DNA of 12,299 nucleotides from Rhodocyclaceae bacterium. Lineage in GTDB: Bacteria > Pseudomonadota > Gammaproteobacteria > Burkholderiales > Rhodocyclaceae. Positions 1-7,066 of the stretch are shown here, one piece after another. Within the stretch, counting starts at the first letter, position 1, and every line of letters starts with the position of its first letter. The position numbers and the translations under genes are program-made. Location of the stretch: assembly GCA_030689585.1 (NCBI GenBank), contig JAUYFZ010000064.1, forward strand, positions 1 through 12,299, in the 5' to 3' direction. Below the pieces are notes generated by a model. The model made no database searches and had not been told where the DNA came from. It saw only the letters and a list, made by a program, of their open reading frames with translations.

Positions 1-40
1 CCCGATAATTACGAGACTTGTTTGTCCCTTCATTTTTACC

Positions 41-79
41 CCATCCCCTCCCCAGCCCTCCCCTTGAAGGGGAGGGAGG
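41..79. repeat. REP-like C-rich/G-rich palindromic element
   Basis: A run of CCCCTCCCC-type pyrimidine blocks is followed by a perfect 9-bp inverted repeat, CCCTCCCCT at 56-64 and AGGGGAGGG at 68-76, with a TGA loop. Read on the minus strand it is a hairpin followed by G-rich blocks. Elements of this look are dispersed intergenic repeats in many proteobacterial genomes. I infer that class from its appearance; copy number cannot be seen in one window. It could also act as a transcription end for genes outside the window, but no U-tract adjoins the stem on either strand. Confidence 0.5.
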
Positions 80-148
80 CCGCAACAACCGCTTCGAGTA
101 CCCACTACAAACCGTATAGAGCCTCCTGTAATGAGTTCCCACAAAGGG

Positions 149-176
149 CAAGGGCCTGACAGAAGTCAGGCCCTTG
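149..176 (-). terminator. Strong hairpin downstream of the tRNA pair
   Basis: A perfect 12-bp stem, CAAGGGCCTGAC at 149-160 and its complement at 165-176, closes a 4-nt loop (TTCT on the minus strand). It starts 7 bp after the 3' end of the initiator tRNA gene, the expected place for a terminator of the leftward tRNA transcript. The stretch after the stem on the minus strand is CCCTTTGT, so the U-tract is poor and the termination role rests on position and stem strength. Confidence 0.6.
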
Positions 177-182
177 TTTGGG

Positions 183-256
183 TTGCGGAGACAGGATTTG
201 AACCTGTGACCTTCGGGTTATGAGCCCGACGAGCTGCCAGACTGCTCCACTCCGCG
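183..256 (-). tRNA. Initiator tRNA-Met (CAT)
   Basis: The reverse complement folds as a 74-nt tRNA. The acceptor is CGCGGAG/CTCCGC with the C1-A72 mismatch that marks bacterial initiator tRNA. The anticodon arm is TCGGGCTCATAACCCGA, with CAT and the three G-C pairs typical of initiators, and a T-arm GGTTCAAATCC follows. The discriminator is A at 183. The next three bases on the minus strand are CCC, so the CCA end is not encoded and must be added after transcription. It lies 72 bp downstream of tRNA-Asp on the same strand, and the two are probably cotranscribed. Confidence 0.96.
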
Positions 257-328
257 TCAGAGACTATAAAACCAGTACAGCCTTGTCATGGCAACAGGGC
301 AGCACCTTCAAAAAACATCTGCATAAAC

Positions 329-405
329 TGGCGGAGCGGACGGGACTCGAACCCGTGACCCCCGACGTGACAGGCCGGTATTCTAACCAACTGAACTACC
401 GCTCC
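329..405 (-). tRNA. tRNA-Asp (GTC)
   Basis: The reverse complement gives a full 77-nt tRNA: acceptor GGAGCGG/CCGCTCC, D-arm AGTTCAGTTGGTTAGAA, anticodon loop CTGTCAC with GTC, and T-arm ACGGGTTCGAGTCCCGT. The discriminator is G at 332. CCA is encoded at 331-329, unlike in the neighbouring initiator tRNA. A promoter-like sequence with a GC-rich discriminator lies 25 bp upstream. Confidence 0.97.
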
Positions 406-429
406 ATCGCCTGATTTAGCAGGGGGCGA

Positions 430-460
430 ATTATGCCCTAAAAATGGCACGAGTTATCAC
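430..460 (-). promoter_or_regulatory. Probable tRNA operon promoter
   Basis: On the minus strand a -10-like CATAAT occupies 435-430, with a weaker -35-like GTGATA at 460-455; the 19-bp spacer is long. The bases after the -10 are TCGCCCCC, a GC-rich discriminator of the kind found at stringently controlled stable-RNA promoters. Position, between the end of rsgA and tRNA-Asp, supports the call. The -35 is the weak part. Confidence 0.5.
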
Positions 461-476
461 CTGTATGAAGAAAAAT

Positions 477-1346
477 TTACAACCGCCCTCCCGCCCTCTC
501 CGTTATGGCACAAAAGTGTTGATAACGCCTCGGGTCAATGCGCCCTGCATTCACCGCCTCTTTCACCGCACAGGAGGGTTCGGCTCTGTGGCGGCAATCC
601 TGAAAACGACACTGGCCCAGTGTGGGCCGAAATTCCAGGAAGCTGTGTTCAATCTCCCCAAAGGAAAGATGTGACAGCCCGAATGCCTGCAAACCCGGGC
701 TGTCGATGATCGCTGTCTCGTTTGTCTGCCGATAAAGCCTCGCATAAGTGGTCGTATGTTTGCCCGTATCCAGGGCGGTTGAAATCTCTCTGATCGCCGC
801 ACGGGCCTGAGGAAAAATGGCATTGATGAGCGTAGATTTCCCCATGCCCGATTGCCCCACCAGCACAGAGGTTTGGCCGGACAACCAGGGCATCAGAGCG
901 GTTGCCTCATGGATCGCGGTCAGTTCCAGAACGGGATAGCCCAACGCGATAAAAGGAGCAAGCTGGGTGCGTGCAAAATCCAGTCTGTTTTCAAGGTCAC
1001 ACTTGTTCAGGACTATCAAGACACGCAGATGTTCATGTTCGGCCGCAACCAGCGCACGGGACAGCAATTCATCACTGAACGACGGTTCTGTTGCAACGAC
1101 TAGGATAATTTGCGTGGCATTCGCGGCAATCAGTTTCTGCTTCCATTGATCGCTGCGATAGAGCAACGATTGGCGGGGTAACACTTCCAGAATCCGCGCC
1201 TGTGTGTCGCCTGCCAGTTCCAGTTGAACACGGTCTCCGCAGGCATAGATGCTGCGCTTGGCTTTGGGATAAGCCTCGACGCATCGCCCCTCGCTCGTTT
1301 CAACCTCATAGTGCCGCCCAAAGGCGGCCACGATGATCCCGTTCAA
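477..1346 (-). CDS. rsgA: Ribosome small subunit-dependent GTPase A
   Basis: The 289-residue protein has the circularly permuted GTPase order of RsgA/YjeQ. An N-terminal OB-like segment (about 1-65) is followed by G4 NKCD at 114-117, the P-loop GQSGMGKST at 164-172, HTTT at 197-200 and DSPG at 215-218. A C-terminal zinc knuckle uses C246, C251, H253 and C259. RsgA is a late 30S assembly factor whose GTPase is stimulated by the small subunit; it acts in the cytoplasm. The start is a TTG at 1346-1344 whose last bases overlap the TGA of the upstream peptidase gene in the 4-base string TTGA, so translation is probably coupled. I see no clear Shine-Dalgarno of its own and no in-frame ATG close by that keeps the N-terminal strand. 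Confidence 0.96.
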   Translation of the reverse strand: MNGIIVAAFGRHYEVETSEGRCVEAYPKAKRSIYACGDRVQLELAGDTQARILEVLPRQSLLYRSDQWKQKLIAANATQIILVVATEPSFSDELLSRALVAAEHEHLRVLIVLNKCDLENRLDFARTQLAPFIALGYPVLELTAIHEATALMPWLSGQTSVLVGQSGMGKSTLINAIFPQARAAIREISTALDTGKHTTTYARLYRQTNETAIIDSPGLQAFGLSHLSFGEIEHSFLEFRPTLGQCRFQDCRHRAEPSCAVKEAVNAGRIDPRRYQHFCAITERAGGRL

Positions 1347-2590
1347 TGGGCGATCACTTTGAGGCGAGCAATGCGTACAGCAGCAGGCGGGTGGGAATCG
1401 TGGAACATCGAGTAAATGGGATCAGGCGTGAGTGTGGCCGCATTATCCCGATAAAGTCCGACCAACGCGGAAATCAGGTCAGTCGGGTTCGTATGTCGAG
1501 CGGCATAGTCATCCGCTTCAAATTCATGCTGACGTGACAGCCATGACATCAAAGGAGCCAATGGAAAACTGAACACAGGCAGCACCATAGAAAACAGGAT
1601 CAATGCCATCGCGGGATGGTCAGCGGAATAACCGACGTTCAGACTTTCATAAAACCAATCCTTGTCGATCAACACGCCCAGTAAGGCGAGAAGTAAAAAA
1701 CTCAGAAGGGCTATAAGGAAAATACGTTTTTGAATATGGCGGTGCTTGAAATGTCCCAGTTCATGGGCTAATACCGCCTCCACTTCAGGGGGTTGCAGTT
1801 TTTCAATCAGGGTGTCGAAGAAGACGATACGTTTTGCTTTTCCAAGACCCGTAAAATAAGCGTTGCCGTGGCCGGTTCGCTTGGATCCATCCATCACAAA
1901 AAGACCCGATGCGGTGAAATGGCATCGTGCCAGCAGTGCTTCGATGCGGGTTTTAACGGGGCCTTCCGGCAGCGGCGAAAACTTGTTGAACATCGGCGCA
2001 ATCCACGTGGGATACACCAGCAAGGCCAGCAGATTGATCCCTAGCCAGGTCATCCAAACCGCTAACCACCAAAGTGACCCCACGGCTCCCATCAGCCAGA
2101 GCACAGCCCCCAGTAACGGCGCACCGATGAGCGTCGTCAACAACAGTTGCTTGAGAATATCCACTCCATAGAGTGTCGGGGTCATCTTGTTAAAACCAAA
2201 TCGCGATTCGATCACAAACGTCCTGAAGATCGAGAAGGGTAAGTCGACGACAAATCCCACCGCGCCCACACTGGCAAAGAGGGCCAACCCATGAAGAATG
2301 GAGGAATCGATCAAACTGGCCCAAAACTCGTCGAGCAACCTTAACAGGCCCCCAAAGGTAAAAATCAACAGCAAGACCGCCTCAACCACCGTTAGCACAA
2401 GCGAGACACGCGCCTTGGCCTGTGTGTAGTCGGCGGCCTTCTGGTGATCCGCTAGAGAAATGCGTTCCGAGAATTCCGAGGGAACCCCCGCCCGATGATG
2501 CAGAACATGACGCGCCTGCCTCAAAATCAACCAGAGATGCAATGTAGTTCCCGCAGTCAGAGCGAGCAGAAAGAGAATGGAAAAGGTCAT
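1343..2590 (-). CDS. M48 family membrane metallopeptidase (Ste24/CaaX prenyl protease-like)
   Basis: The 415-residue polytopic membrane protein has hydrophobic spans near 1-22, 62-84, 98-124, 146-195, 288-308 and 327-348. The zinc motif HELGH lies at 276-280, with a downstream EFEAD at 356-360 that supplies the third ligand, and the C-terminal SHPPAAVRIARL box is typical of Ste24-like M48A peptidases. Length and layout fit the Ste24-like branch rather than the shorter HtpX. In bacteria the substrate is usually unknown; membrane protein quality control is a reasonable inference. It is the first gene of a two-gene unit with rsgA (4-bp overlap) and diverges from orn across 44 bp. No Shine-Dalgarno is visible before its ATG. 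Confidence 0.93.
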   Translation of the reverse strand: MTFSILFLLALTAGTTLHLWLILRQARHVLHHRAGVPSEFSERISLADHQKAADYTQAKARVSLVLTVVEAVLLLIFTFGGLLRLLDEFWASLIDSSILHGLALFASVGAVGFVVDLPFSIFRTFVIESRFGFNKMTPTLYGVDILKQLLLTTLIGAPLLGAVLWLMGAVGSLWWLAVWMTWLGINLLALLVYPTWIAPMFNKFSPLPEGPVKTRIEALLARCHFTASGLFVMDGSKRTGHGNAYFTGLGKAKRIVFFDTLIEKLQPPEVEAVLAHELGHFKHRHIQKRIFLIALLSFLLLALLGVLIDKDWFYESLNVGYSADHPAMALILFSMVLPVFSFPLAPLMSWLSRQHEFEADDYAARHTNPTDLISALVGLYRDNAATLTPDPIYSMFHDSHPPAAVRIARLKVIAH

Positions 2591-2634
2591 AAATGTGAAA
2601 GAATACGTTTTTCGTTTTGTAGATGGAGGAAATT

Positions 2635-3180
2635 ATGGCACAAGATGCTAACGCACTCGTCTGGCTGGATATGGAAATGACCGGTTTGGAACCGGACCGC
2701 GACCGCGTCATCGAACTGGCCATCGTCATCACCAACAATCAGCTGGAAGTCATTGCCGAAAGTGTTGTCTGGACGATACATCAATCCGATGCCATCCTCG
2801 ATACCATGGATGACTGGAACAAAAAAACTCATGCAAAATCGGGCCTCATCGAAAAAGTCAAAACTTCACCGTTGACGGAAGCGGAGGTCGAAACACAATG
2901 CCTGGACTTCCTGAAACACTTCGTTCCCGCAGGGAAATCTCCCATGTGCGGAAACTCCATCTGCCAGGATCGCCGCTTCATGGCACGTTGGATGCCGAAA
3001 CTCGAAGCCTGGTTCCATTACCGGAACCTCGACGTGTCCACACTCAAAGAACTTTGCAAACGGTGGCAACCCGACCTGGCCAAAGGAGTTAAAAAAGGGG
3101 GGAAACATGAGGCACTGGCCGATATTCATGAATCCATCGAGGAAATGCGTTATTACCGTGCGAATTTTCTCAAAGGATAA
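2635..3180 (+). CDS. orn: Oligoribonuclease
   Basis: The 181-residue DEDDh exonuclease degrades 2-5 nt RNA fragments (and pGpG from cyclic-di-GMP turnover) to mononucleotides. The catalytic residues stand in the family's order: D12 and E14 in [10 protein letters not shown]112 in CQDRRF, and H158 and D163 in [12 protein letters not shown] start at the ATG at 2635 because GGAGG at 2625-2629 sits 5 nt before it; the in-frame ATG at 2623 would lie across that ribosome binding site. The resulting length equals the family norm. The gene diverges from the M48 peptidase and its last 11 bp overlap the end of the convergent glycosyltransferase gene. Confidence 0.97.
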   Translation: MAQDANALVWLDMEMTGLEPDRDRVIELAIVITNNQLEVIAESVVWTIHQSDAILDTMDDWNKKTHAKSGLIEKVKTSPLTEAEVETQCLDFLKHFVPAGKSPMCGNSICQDRRFMARWMPKLEAWFHYRNLDVSTLKELCKRWQPDLAKGVKKGGKHEALADIHESIEEMRYYRANFLKG

Positions 3181-4360
3181 TGTGTTTGCCTACCTTGTAA
3201 GCGTTGATCCACGGCATCCACAGCGTCGTTAAAAGCACCCACGACAAGGTCACTCCGCTGGCCCAGCGAAAAACCGGTCTCCACGGAGACCGAGGCAATT
3301 TTGTAAGATGCCATCCCCAAATGAACGTCACGACACCTCCCATCATCAACGCCATGAGGGAGGCTTCCGCGTGAAATCCTGGGGCTAACTTTGCAAAATT
3401 TCGGGCAATCTGTGTCGGCCATCCGAGATGAAGCGCACTGGCCCCCAACCAGATCAGCCCCATCGCTCCGGTAAAAGTCACACATCCGAACCAATCGAAG
3501 GCACTGGCAGCTCCCCGTTTCAACCGAATGCTTCCTTCTGCCGCCAACAGCACTAAGGGAACTAAGAGCGGCAACGCGAGGGTATACCGCGCTTCATGCG
3601 TCAAGAACCACAAAAGAGCGCATAGAGTTCCCACCAACGGTAATAGCAGTGAACTCAATCGACGACGATTCAGCCAAATCGACCAGAGAGCCAAGGGCAG
3701 TGCCGGCCATGTAAACCAGATCAAGAGCTTCAGATGTGCTTGCGTCGGGATATTCCATGCCAACGCCCCCGCCAGTCCTTCCGAATGCCACCACGCATCG
3801 AGAAATATCGGTGCGTAGTGGGCCAATACAATGAATGCCGTCATCACGGCACGGTTTTGTATCCGAGCCACTCCCCAATAAACGAGCGACAGCACGGCTA
3901 AACCGGCCATGGCCGGTTGTGCTTCGTGTAAGGTCAAGAAACCCAGCGTGCCGATAAGCAGCAAGGGGGTTATCCAACCCATCCAACGATCTTTCTGACC
4001 ATACAGAGCTTGTGCCGCACCCGTCAGGCCGATTAACGCAATGGCCCCGAAAACAGAGGAAGCCAGTCGAGCCCCTTCATGGAAAAGCAGCCATCCGCGT
4101 GTCAGCCAAGCCGTGGCAACAGCCATCCCGTAATAGAGAAGTTCTGCGAAATGCCAAGGTGATGTTCCGGCGAGAGTCGCCCCCCATTCACGCTGACCGG
4201 TGAAAAACGCATACGCAACGCCGATATGGCGAGCGTCTTCAGTTTTCCACGGATCATGGTCAACCACGCCCGCCAGCAAATACAGTCCGCACAACAAGAA
4301 CACCCACCCCCAAGGGTGGGAAGGTTCAGACTGCCGTAGCAGTCGCCGTACCTTTTCCAT
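3170..4360 (-). CDS. GT39/ArnT-like membrane glycosyltransferase family protein
   Basis: The 396-residue protein is highly hydrophobic, with about ten membrane segments. The first span (about 17-34) is followed by [12 protein letters not shown] at 34-45, which resembles the first periplasmic loop of the PMT/ArnT-like glycosyltransferase 39 group, where acidic residues near this DPWK motif are catalytic. A later [20 protein letters not shown] stretch (255-274) is also typical. These enzymes transfer sugars from polyprenyl carriers; acceptor and sugar cannot be told here. It is shorter than the usual 500 or more residues, mainly through a small C-terminal part. I start at ATG 4360 (upstream AAGAAG), which overlaps the end of rpmE by 35 bp in another frame; a longer reading would run far into rpmE. 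Cotranscription with rpmE is likely. Confidence 0.75.
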   Translation of the reverse strand: MEKVRRLLRQSEPSHPWGWVFLLCGLYLLAGVVDHDPWKTEDARHIGVAYAFFTGQREWGATLAGTSPWHFAELLYYGMAVATAWLTRGWLLFHEGARLASSVFGAIALIGLTGAAQALYGQKDRWMGWITPLLLIGTLGFLTLHEAQPAMAGLAVLSLVYWGVARIQNRAVMTAFIVLAHYAPIFLDAWWHSEGLAGALAWNIPTQAHLKLLIWFTWPALPLALWSIWLNRRRLSSLLLPLVGTLCALLWFLTHEARYTLALPLLVPLVLLAAEGSIRLKRGAASAFDWFGCVTFTGAMGLIWLGASALHLGWPTQIARNFAKLAPGFHAEASLMALMMGGVVTFIWGWHLTKLPRSPWRPVFRWASGVTLSWVLLTTLWMPWINAYKVGKHIIL

Positions 4361-4550
4361 ACTTCTTGTTAAACCGTTCAACACGCCCGGCGGTATCGAC
4401 GATCTTCTGCTTACCCGTATAAAACGGATGGCAAGAAGAACAAACCTCGATATGCAGTGGCTTGTGATTGGTCGATCGCGTACTGAACTGGCTGCCACAA
4501 CTGCAAGTCACTTCAATTTCGCCGTATTTTGGATGGATACCGTCTTTCAT
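4326..4550 (-). CDS. rpmE: 50S ribosomal protein L31 (zinc-binding type)
   Basis: The 74-residue protein begins [20 protein letters not shown] and carries the zinc-binding cysteines C16, C18, C37 and C40, so it is the C+ (RpmE1) form rather than the zinc-free paralogue. HPFYTGKQK and the C-terminal [10 protein letters not shown] are family signatures; the alanine/threonine tail TATATAV is a short extension. AAGGA at 4561-4557 lies 6 nt before the ATG. A good promoter is visible upstream. Its 3' end overlaps the glycosyltransferase start, making a two-gene leftward unit. No terminator lies between them. Confidence 0.97.
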   Translation of the reverse strand: MKDGIHPKYGEIEVTCSCGSQFSTRSTNHKPLHIEVCSSCHPFYTGKQKIVDTAGRVERFNKKYGKGTATATAV

Positions 4551-4583
4551 TTTCTGTCCTTGAGATCATTCAACCGGGCCGCG

Positions 4584-4612
4584 ATTATCCATGAAACGCC
4601 TCATCGAATCAA
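4584..4612 (-). promoter_or_regulatory. rpmE promoter
   Basis: The minus strand has TTGATT at 4612-4607 and GATAAT at 4589-4584, separated by exactly 17 bp: a good sigma-70 match. The start of transcription would fall near 4577, giving a leader of about 27 nt that contains the AAGGA ribosome binding site of rpmE. Confidence 0.6.
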
Positions 4613-4690
4613 TCATTTCAAGAAATCTCAAGAAATGACTGTCTTCGCCGATAGTGATAGTATAAGCAACTGCTTCTCATAGGATATACG

Positions 4691-5545
4691 ATGATCGAAA
4701 CTCCTTTTACGGATACCGACGCTTGGATGCTGTTTTACAGCGAGGTCGAGTTGCCCGTTTTACGACGAACCGTCCGTGAACTTGACGAATTGAGGGCCAT
4801 TGCAGAAAAAGTGAATGGTCGCGTTCTTGCCTCTATCATTCTCCAAGACCCCCTGATGACCTTGCGAGTACTCGCCTATATCGAAGAACGTCGCCGAAAA
4901 AGCCAGACAGCAGACATCACGACCATTGAACGCGCATTGATGATGATCGGCATTGATCCCTTCTTCGCACACTTTAGCCAGCTTCCTACCATCGAGGATC
5001 ATCTCAAAGGGCATTCCGAAGCATTGTTGGGGTTGCTCAAGGTCATCCATCGTGCCCGCCGCGCCGCTTATTGGTCGCGTGATTGGGCTATTCTTCGCCA
5101 CGATCTCGATGTAGACGAAATCACCGTGGCCACGCTATTACATGATGCCGCTGAAATGCTGATGTGGTGTTTCGCGCCCAACCTGGCCATTCAGGCACGC
5201 AACATGCAAACCCGGAATCGTGCTCTACGGAGTACCTATGTTCAAGAACAGGTTTACAACACCCGGCTCGCCGATCTTCATACCGCACTCGTCAAAGTAT
5301 GGCACTTGCCTGAATTATTGACCCATTTGATGATCCGTACCGATAACCCCCGCGTGAAGAATGTCACCCTCGCCGTCGATCTGGCGCGTCATTCCGCCAA
5401 TGGATGGAATGATGCCGCCTTGCCAGATGACTTTACTGCCATTGAGGAACTGCTGCACCTGTCGCCGGAGGCACTGAAGCATCGCTTGGATATACCAGAA
5501 CAACCGCCTACGGAGACACACCCAGCCAGCCAGACACCCCAATAA
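4691..5545 (+). CDS. HDOD domain-containing protein
   Basis: The 284-residue cytoplasmic protein resembles HDOD proteins over most of its length. LPVLRRTVREL at 21-31, then an alpha-helical ILQDPLMTLRVLAYIEERR stretch (50-68), TTIERALMMIGIDPFF at 77-92 and TLLHDAAEMLMW at 148-159 follow the family's order. The HD pair H151-D152 is present, but other metal ligands of true HD phosphohydrolases are not evident; HDOD proteins are generally regarded as regulatory, with no known enzymatic activity. No GGDEF, EAL or receiver domain is attached; the tail after 268 is Pro/Thr-rich. AGGA at 4681-4684 lies 6 nt before the ATG. A -10-like region is visible near 4656-4666 but cannot be fixed. The last 38 bp overlap the convergent CobD-like gene. 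Confidence 0.75.
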   Translation: MIETPFTDTDAWMLFYSEVELPVLRRTVRELDELRAIAEKVNGRVLASIILQDPLMTLRVLAYIEERRRKSQTADITTIERALMMIGIDPFFAHFSQLPTIEDHLKGHSEALLGLLKVIHRARRAAYWSRDWAILRHDLDVDEITVATLLHDAAEMLMWCFAPNLAIQARNMQTRNRALRSTYVQEQVYNTRLADLHTALVKVWHLPELLTHLMIRTDNPRVKNVTLAVDLARHSANGWNDAALPDDFTAIEELLHLSPEALKHRLDIPEQPPTETHPASQTPQ

Positions 5546-6332
5546 TGGCTAATAGCAGCAGGGCCAGTACGAGTGTGCGCCAGACCAAGCCCACGGTACG
5601 TTGCATAAGATTTACATCCATTTCCTCTTTTGCGCCCAAAGCCCCCATGCCCGCTGCCCGGAGAATGTGGTCATCCGCCGCTCCGCGCCAACATCCCACG
5701 GCTTCTTCGAAGTCCCCCACGACAGCAAAGGCAATCGCCGTCAACCGCACCGGTAGCCAGTCGATGACAACAAAGGCACGCCGTGCAAATGGATTTGCGC
5801 CCTCTGCTTCAAAGAATGCCGCCAAGCGATACAACAATGCCCCCGCTGGGCCCAATAGGGAAAACCAGAAAAGGGGAGCAAATACGTGGCGATGTGACGA
5901 CTGAAAAGCCGTTTCAATGGAAATCGTTACAAGTTCTTCGGCCGTCGACTCAGAAAGATCGTGCGGGGCAACCCAATCAGACAAAATACGCCGTGCACTC
6001 GATAGGTCGTTCGCGCCCAGTGCTTGATGAATATCGGTGAAAAAATGACTGAATTGGCGAAAACCCATCGTCAGATACAGTGTCACCACGCCCAATAACA
6101 GTCCGAGCAACCATGCCTCTCCCGCAACCAGTATTCCCTGAAAAATCAACAAAAACGTGGCAGGTAATGCCACCCCTAGGCTCCATGCAATCGCCCCTCC
6201 CATTCCCTCGCCCTCCGCACGATAATTCCGGAGAAGATTTGCCCATGAACGCAAGACAAGGTTCACCCGCCCCCGATCCAAAGGTCGGGCCTGTTCAAGC
6301 AACAAGGCGAAAATCACTAGCAGGAGTGTCAT
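5508..6332 (-). CDS. CobD/CbiB (AmpE-like) family membrane protein
   Basis: The 274-residue membrane protein has spans near 1-13, 46-70, 72-90, 151-172 and 250-270. LTMGFRQFSHFFTDIHQAL at 87-105, the acidic/aromatic block ELVTISIETAFQSSHRHVF (133-151) and DWLPVRLTAIAFAVVGDFEE at 191-210 are hallmarks of the CobD/CbiB superfamily, which includes adenosylcobinamide-phosphate synthase and AmpE. No other cobalamin gene is in the window, so a cobalamin role is not supported; betaproteobacteria often carry a stand-alone member of unknown role. I start at ATG 6332 because it opens a membrane span; 45 extra upstream residues are possible but would be hydrophilic and unlike the family. No Shine-Dalgarno is visible. 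The gene diverges from the amidotransferase gene and overlaps the HDOD gene end to end. Confidence 0.8.
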   Translation of the reverse strand: MTLLLVIFALLLEQARPLDRGRVNLVLRSWANLLRNYRAEGEGMGGAIAWSLGVALPATFLLIFQGILVAGEAWLLGLLLGVVTLYLTMGFRQFSHFFTDIHQALGANDLSSARRILSDWVAPHDLSESTAEELVTISIETAFQSSHRHVFAPLFWFSLLGPAGALLYRLAAFFEAEGANPFARRAFVVIDWLPVRLTAIAFAVVGDFEEAVGCWRGAADDHILRAAGMGALGAKEEMDVNLMQRTVGLVWRTLVLALLLLAIIGVSGWLGVSP

Positions 6333-6358
6333 AAAATGAGGAAAATTATCAGGAGAAA

Positions 6359-7066
6359 ATGTTTGCCATGAAACCCGTTGCCATCTTTCGTCACAGTCCA
6401 GCAGAAGGGCCGGGCTATTTTGCCACCTTTCTGGAGAACCATTCGATTCCGTGGCAGCTCTTTTCAATCGATGCAGGAGATTCTCCCCCGGCCTCTCCTG
6501 AAGAATTTGCCGGATTGTGTTTCATGGGAGGGCCGATGAGTGTTAATGATGACCTGCCTTGGCTCCCTTTGGCATTCGCACTCATTCAAAAAGCAGTCGA
6601 CTTGAATATCCCCGTCATCGGTCACTGTCTGGGCGGTCAGTTGATGAGTCGCGCACTGGGCGGAATCATCACGAAAAACCCCGTCAAAGAACTAGGATGG
6701 GGCGAAGTGATCGTCACGGATCTGCGGGCCGTGGACTGGCTAGGAGAGATGGACCGGTTCGAAGCCTTTCACTGGCATGGAGAAACTTTTTCGATTCCAC
6801 CGGGAGCCACACGACTTCTGGCGAGTCGCGAATGTGCCAACCAAGCCTTTGTTTTGGGTCCCCATCTGGGCCTGCAATGTCATGTTGAAATGACAGAACC
6901 CATGATTCGCCTCTGGAACCAGGCGTGGGCAGACGAAAAAGCATCCCCCAGTCCATCGGTACAAACACCGGATCAGATGATGGAACACGTCGAACCCCGC
7001 ATTGCCGCCATGCGTCAGGCCGCCAATCGACTCTACACCCACTGGATTGCCCACCTTGCCTCCTGA
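6359..7066 (+). CDS. Class I glutamine amidotransferase (GATase1) domain protein
   Basis: The 235-residue single-domain protein resembles the amidotransferase part of GMP synthase. The nucleophile elbow GHCLGGQ holds C90, and GLQCHVEM at 171-178 supplies the H175/E177 part of the triad. GLCFMGGPMSVND at 52-64 is the oxyanion-side loop and EAFHWHGETF at 135-144 is typical of the stand-alone group often annotated 'type 1 glutamine amidotransferase'. No synthase domain is attached or nearby, so the ammonia acceptor is unknown. AGGAG at 6351-6355 lies only 3 nt from ATG 6359 and 12 nt from the second ATG at 6368; homologues I recall begin at MKPVAIFRHSP, so 6368 is equally possible. It is followed by xseA, whose possible starts overlap or closely abut its end. 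Confidence 0.88.
   Translation: MFAMKPVAIFRHSPAEGPGYFATFLENHSIPWQLFSIDAGDSPPASPEEFAGLCFMGGPMSVNDDLPWLPLAFALIQKAVDLNIPVIGHCLGGQLMSRALGGIITKNPVKELGWGEVIVTDLRAVDWLGEMDRFEAFHWHGETFSIPPGATRLLASRECANQAFVLGPHLGLQCHVEMTEPMIRLWNQAWADEKASPSPSVQTPDQMMEHVEPRIAAMRQAANRLYTHWIAHLAS

Noticed and set aside
1..182. A coding region at the left edge
   Set aside because: No open frame with a ribosome binding site or family signature; the stretch is repeats and a hairpin.
263..268. TATAGT on the minus strand just upstream of the initiator tRNA, as a private promoter
   Set aside because: It lies 6 bp from the mature 5' end and has no -35 at normal spacing (ATGACA gives 15 bp, TTGCCA 20 bp). Cotranscription with tRNA-Asp is simpler.
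2382..2738. 118-codon open frame on the minus strand across the orn/M48 junction
   Set aside because: It is a shadow of two well-supported genes; composition is Ser/Gly-rich with no recognisable domain.
4361..4498. 46-residue N-terminal extension of the glycosyltransferase
   Set aside because: It lies in a different frame over the rpmE coding sequence and is not hydrophobic; the ATG at 4360 gives the expected start before the first membrane span.
6333..6467. 45-residue extension of the CobD/CbiB-like protein
   Set aside because: It would overlap the start of the divergent amidotransferase gene and its ribosome binding site, and the residues do not resemble the family.
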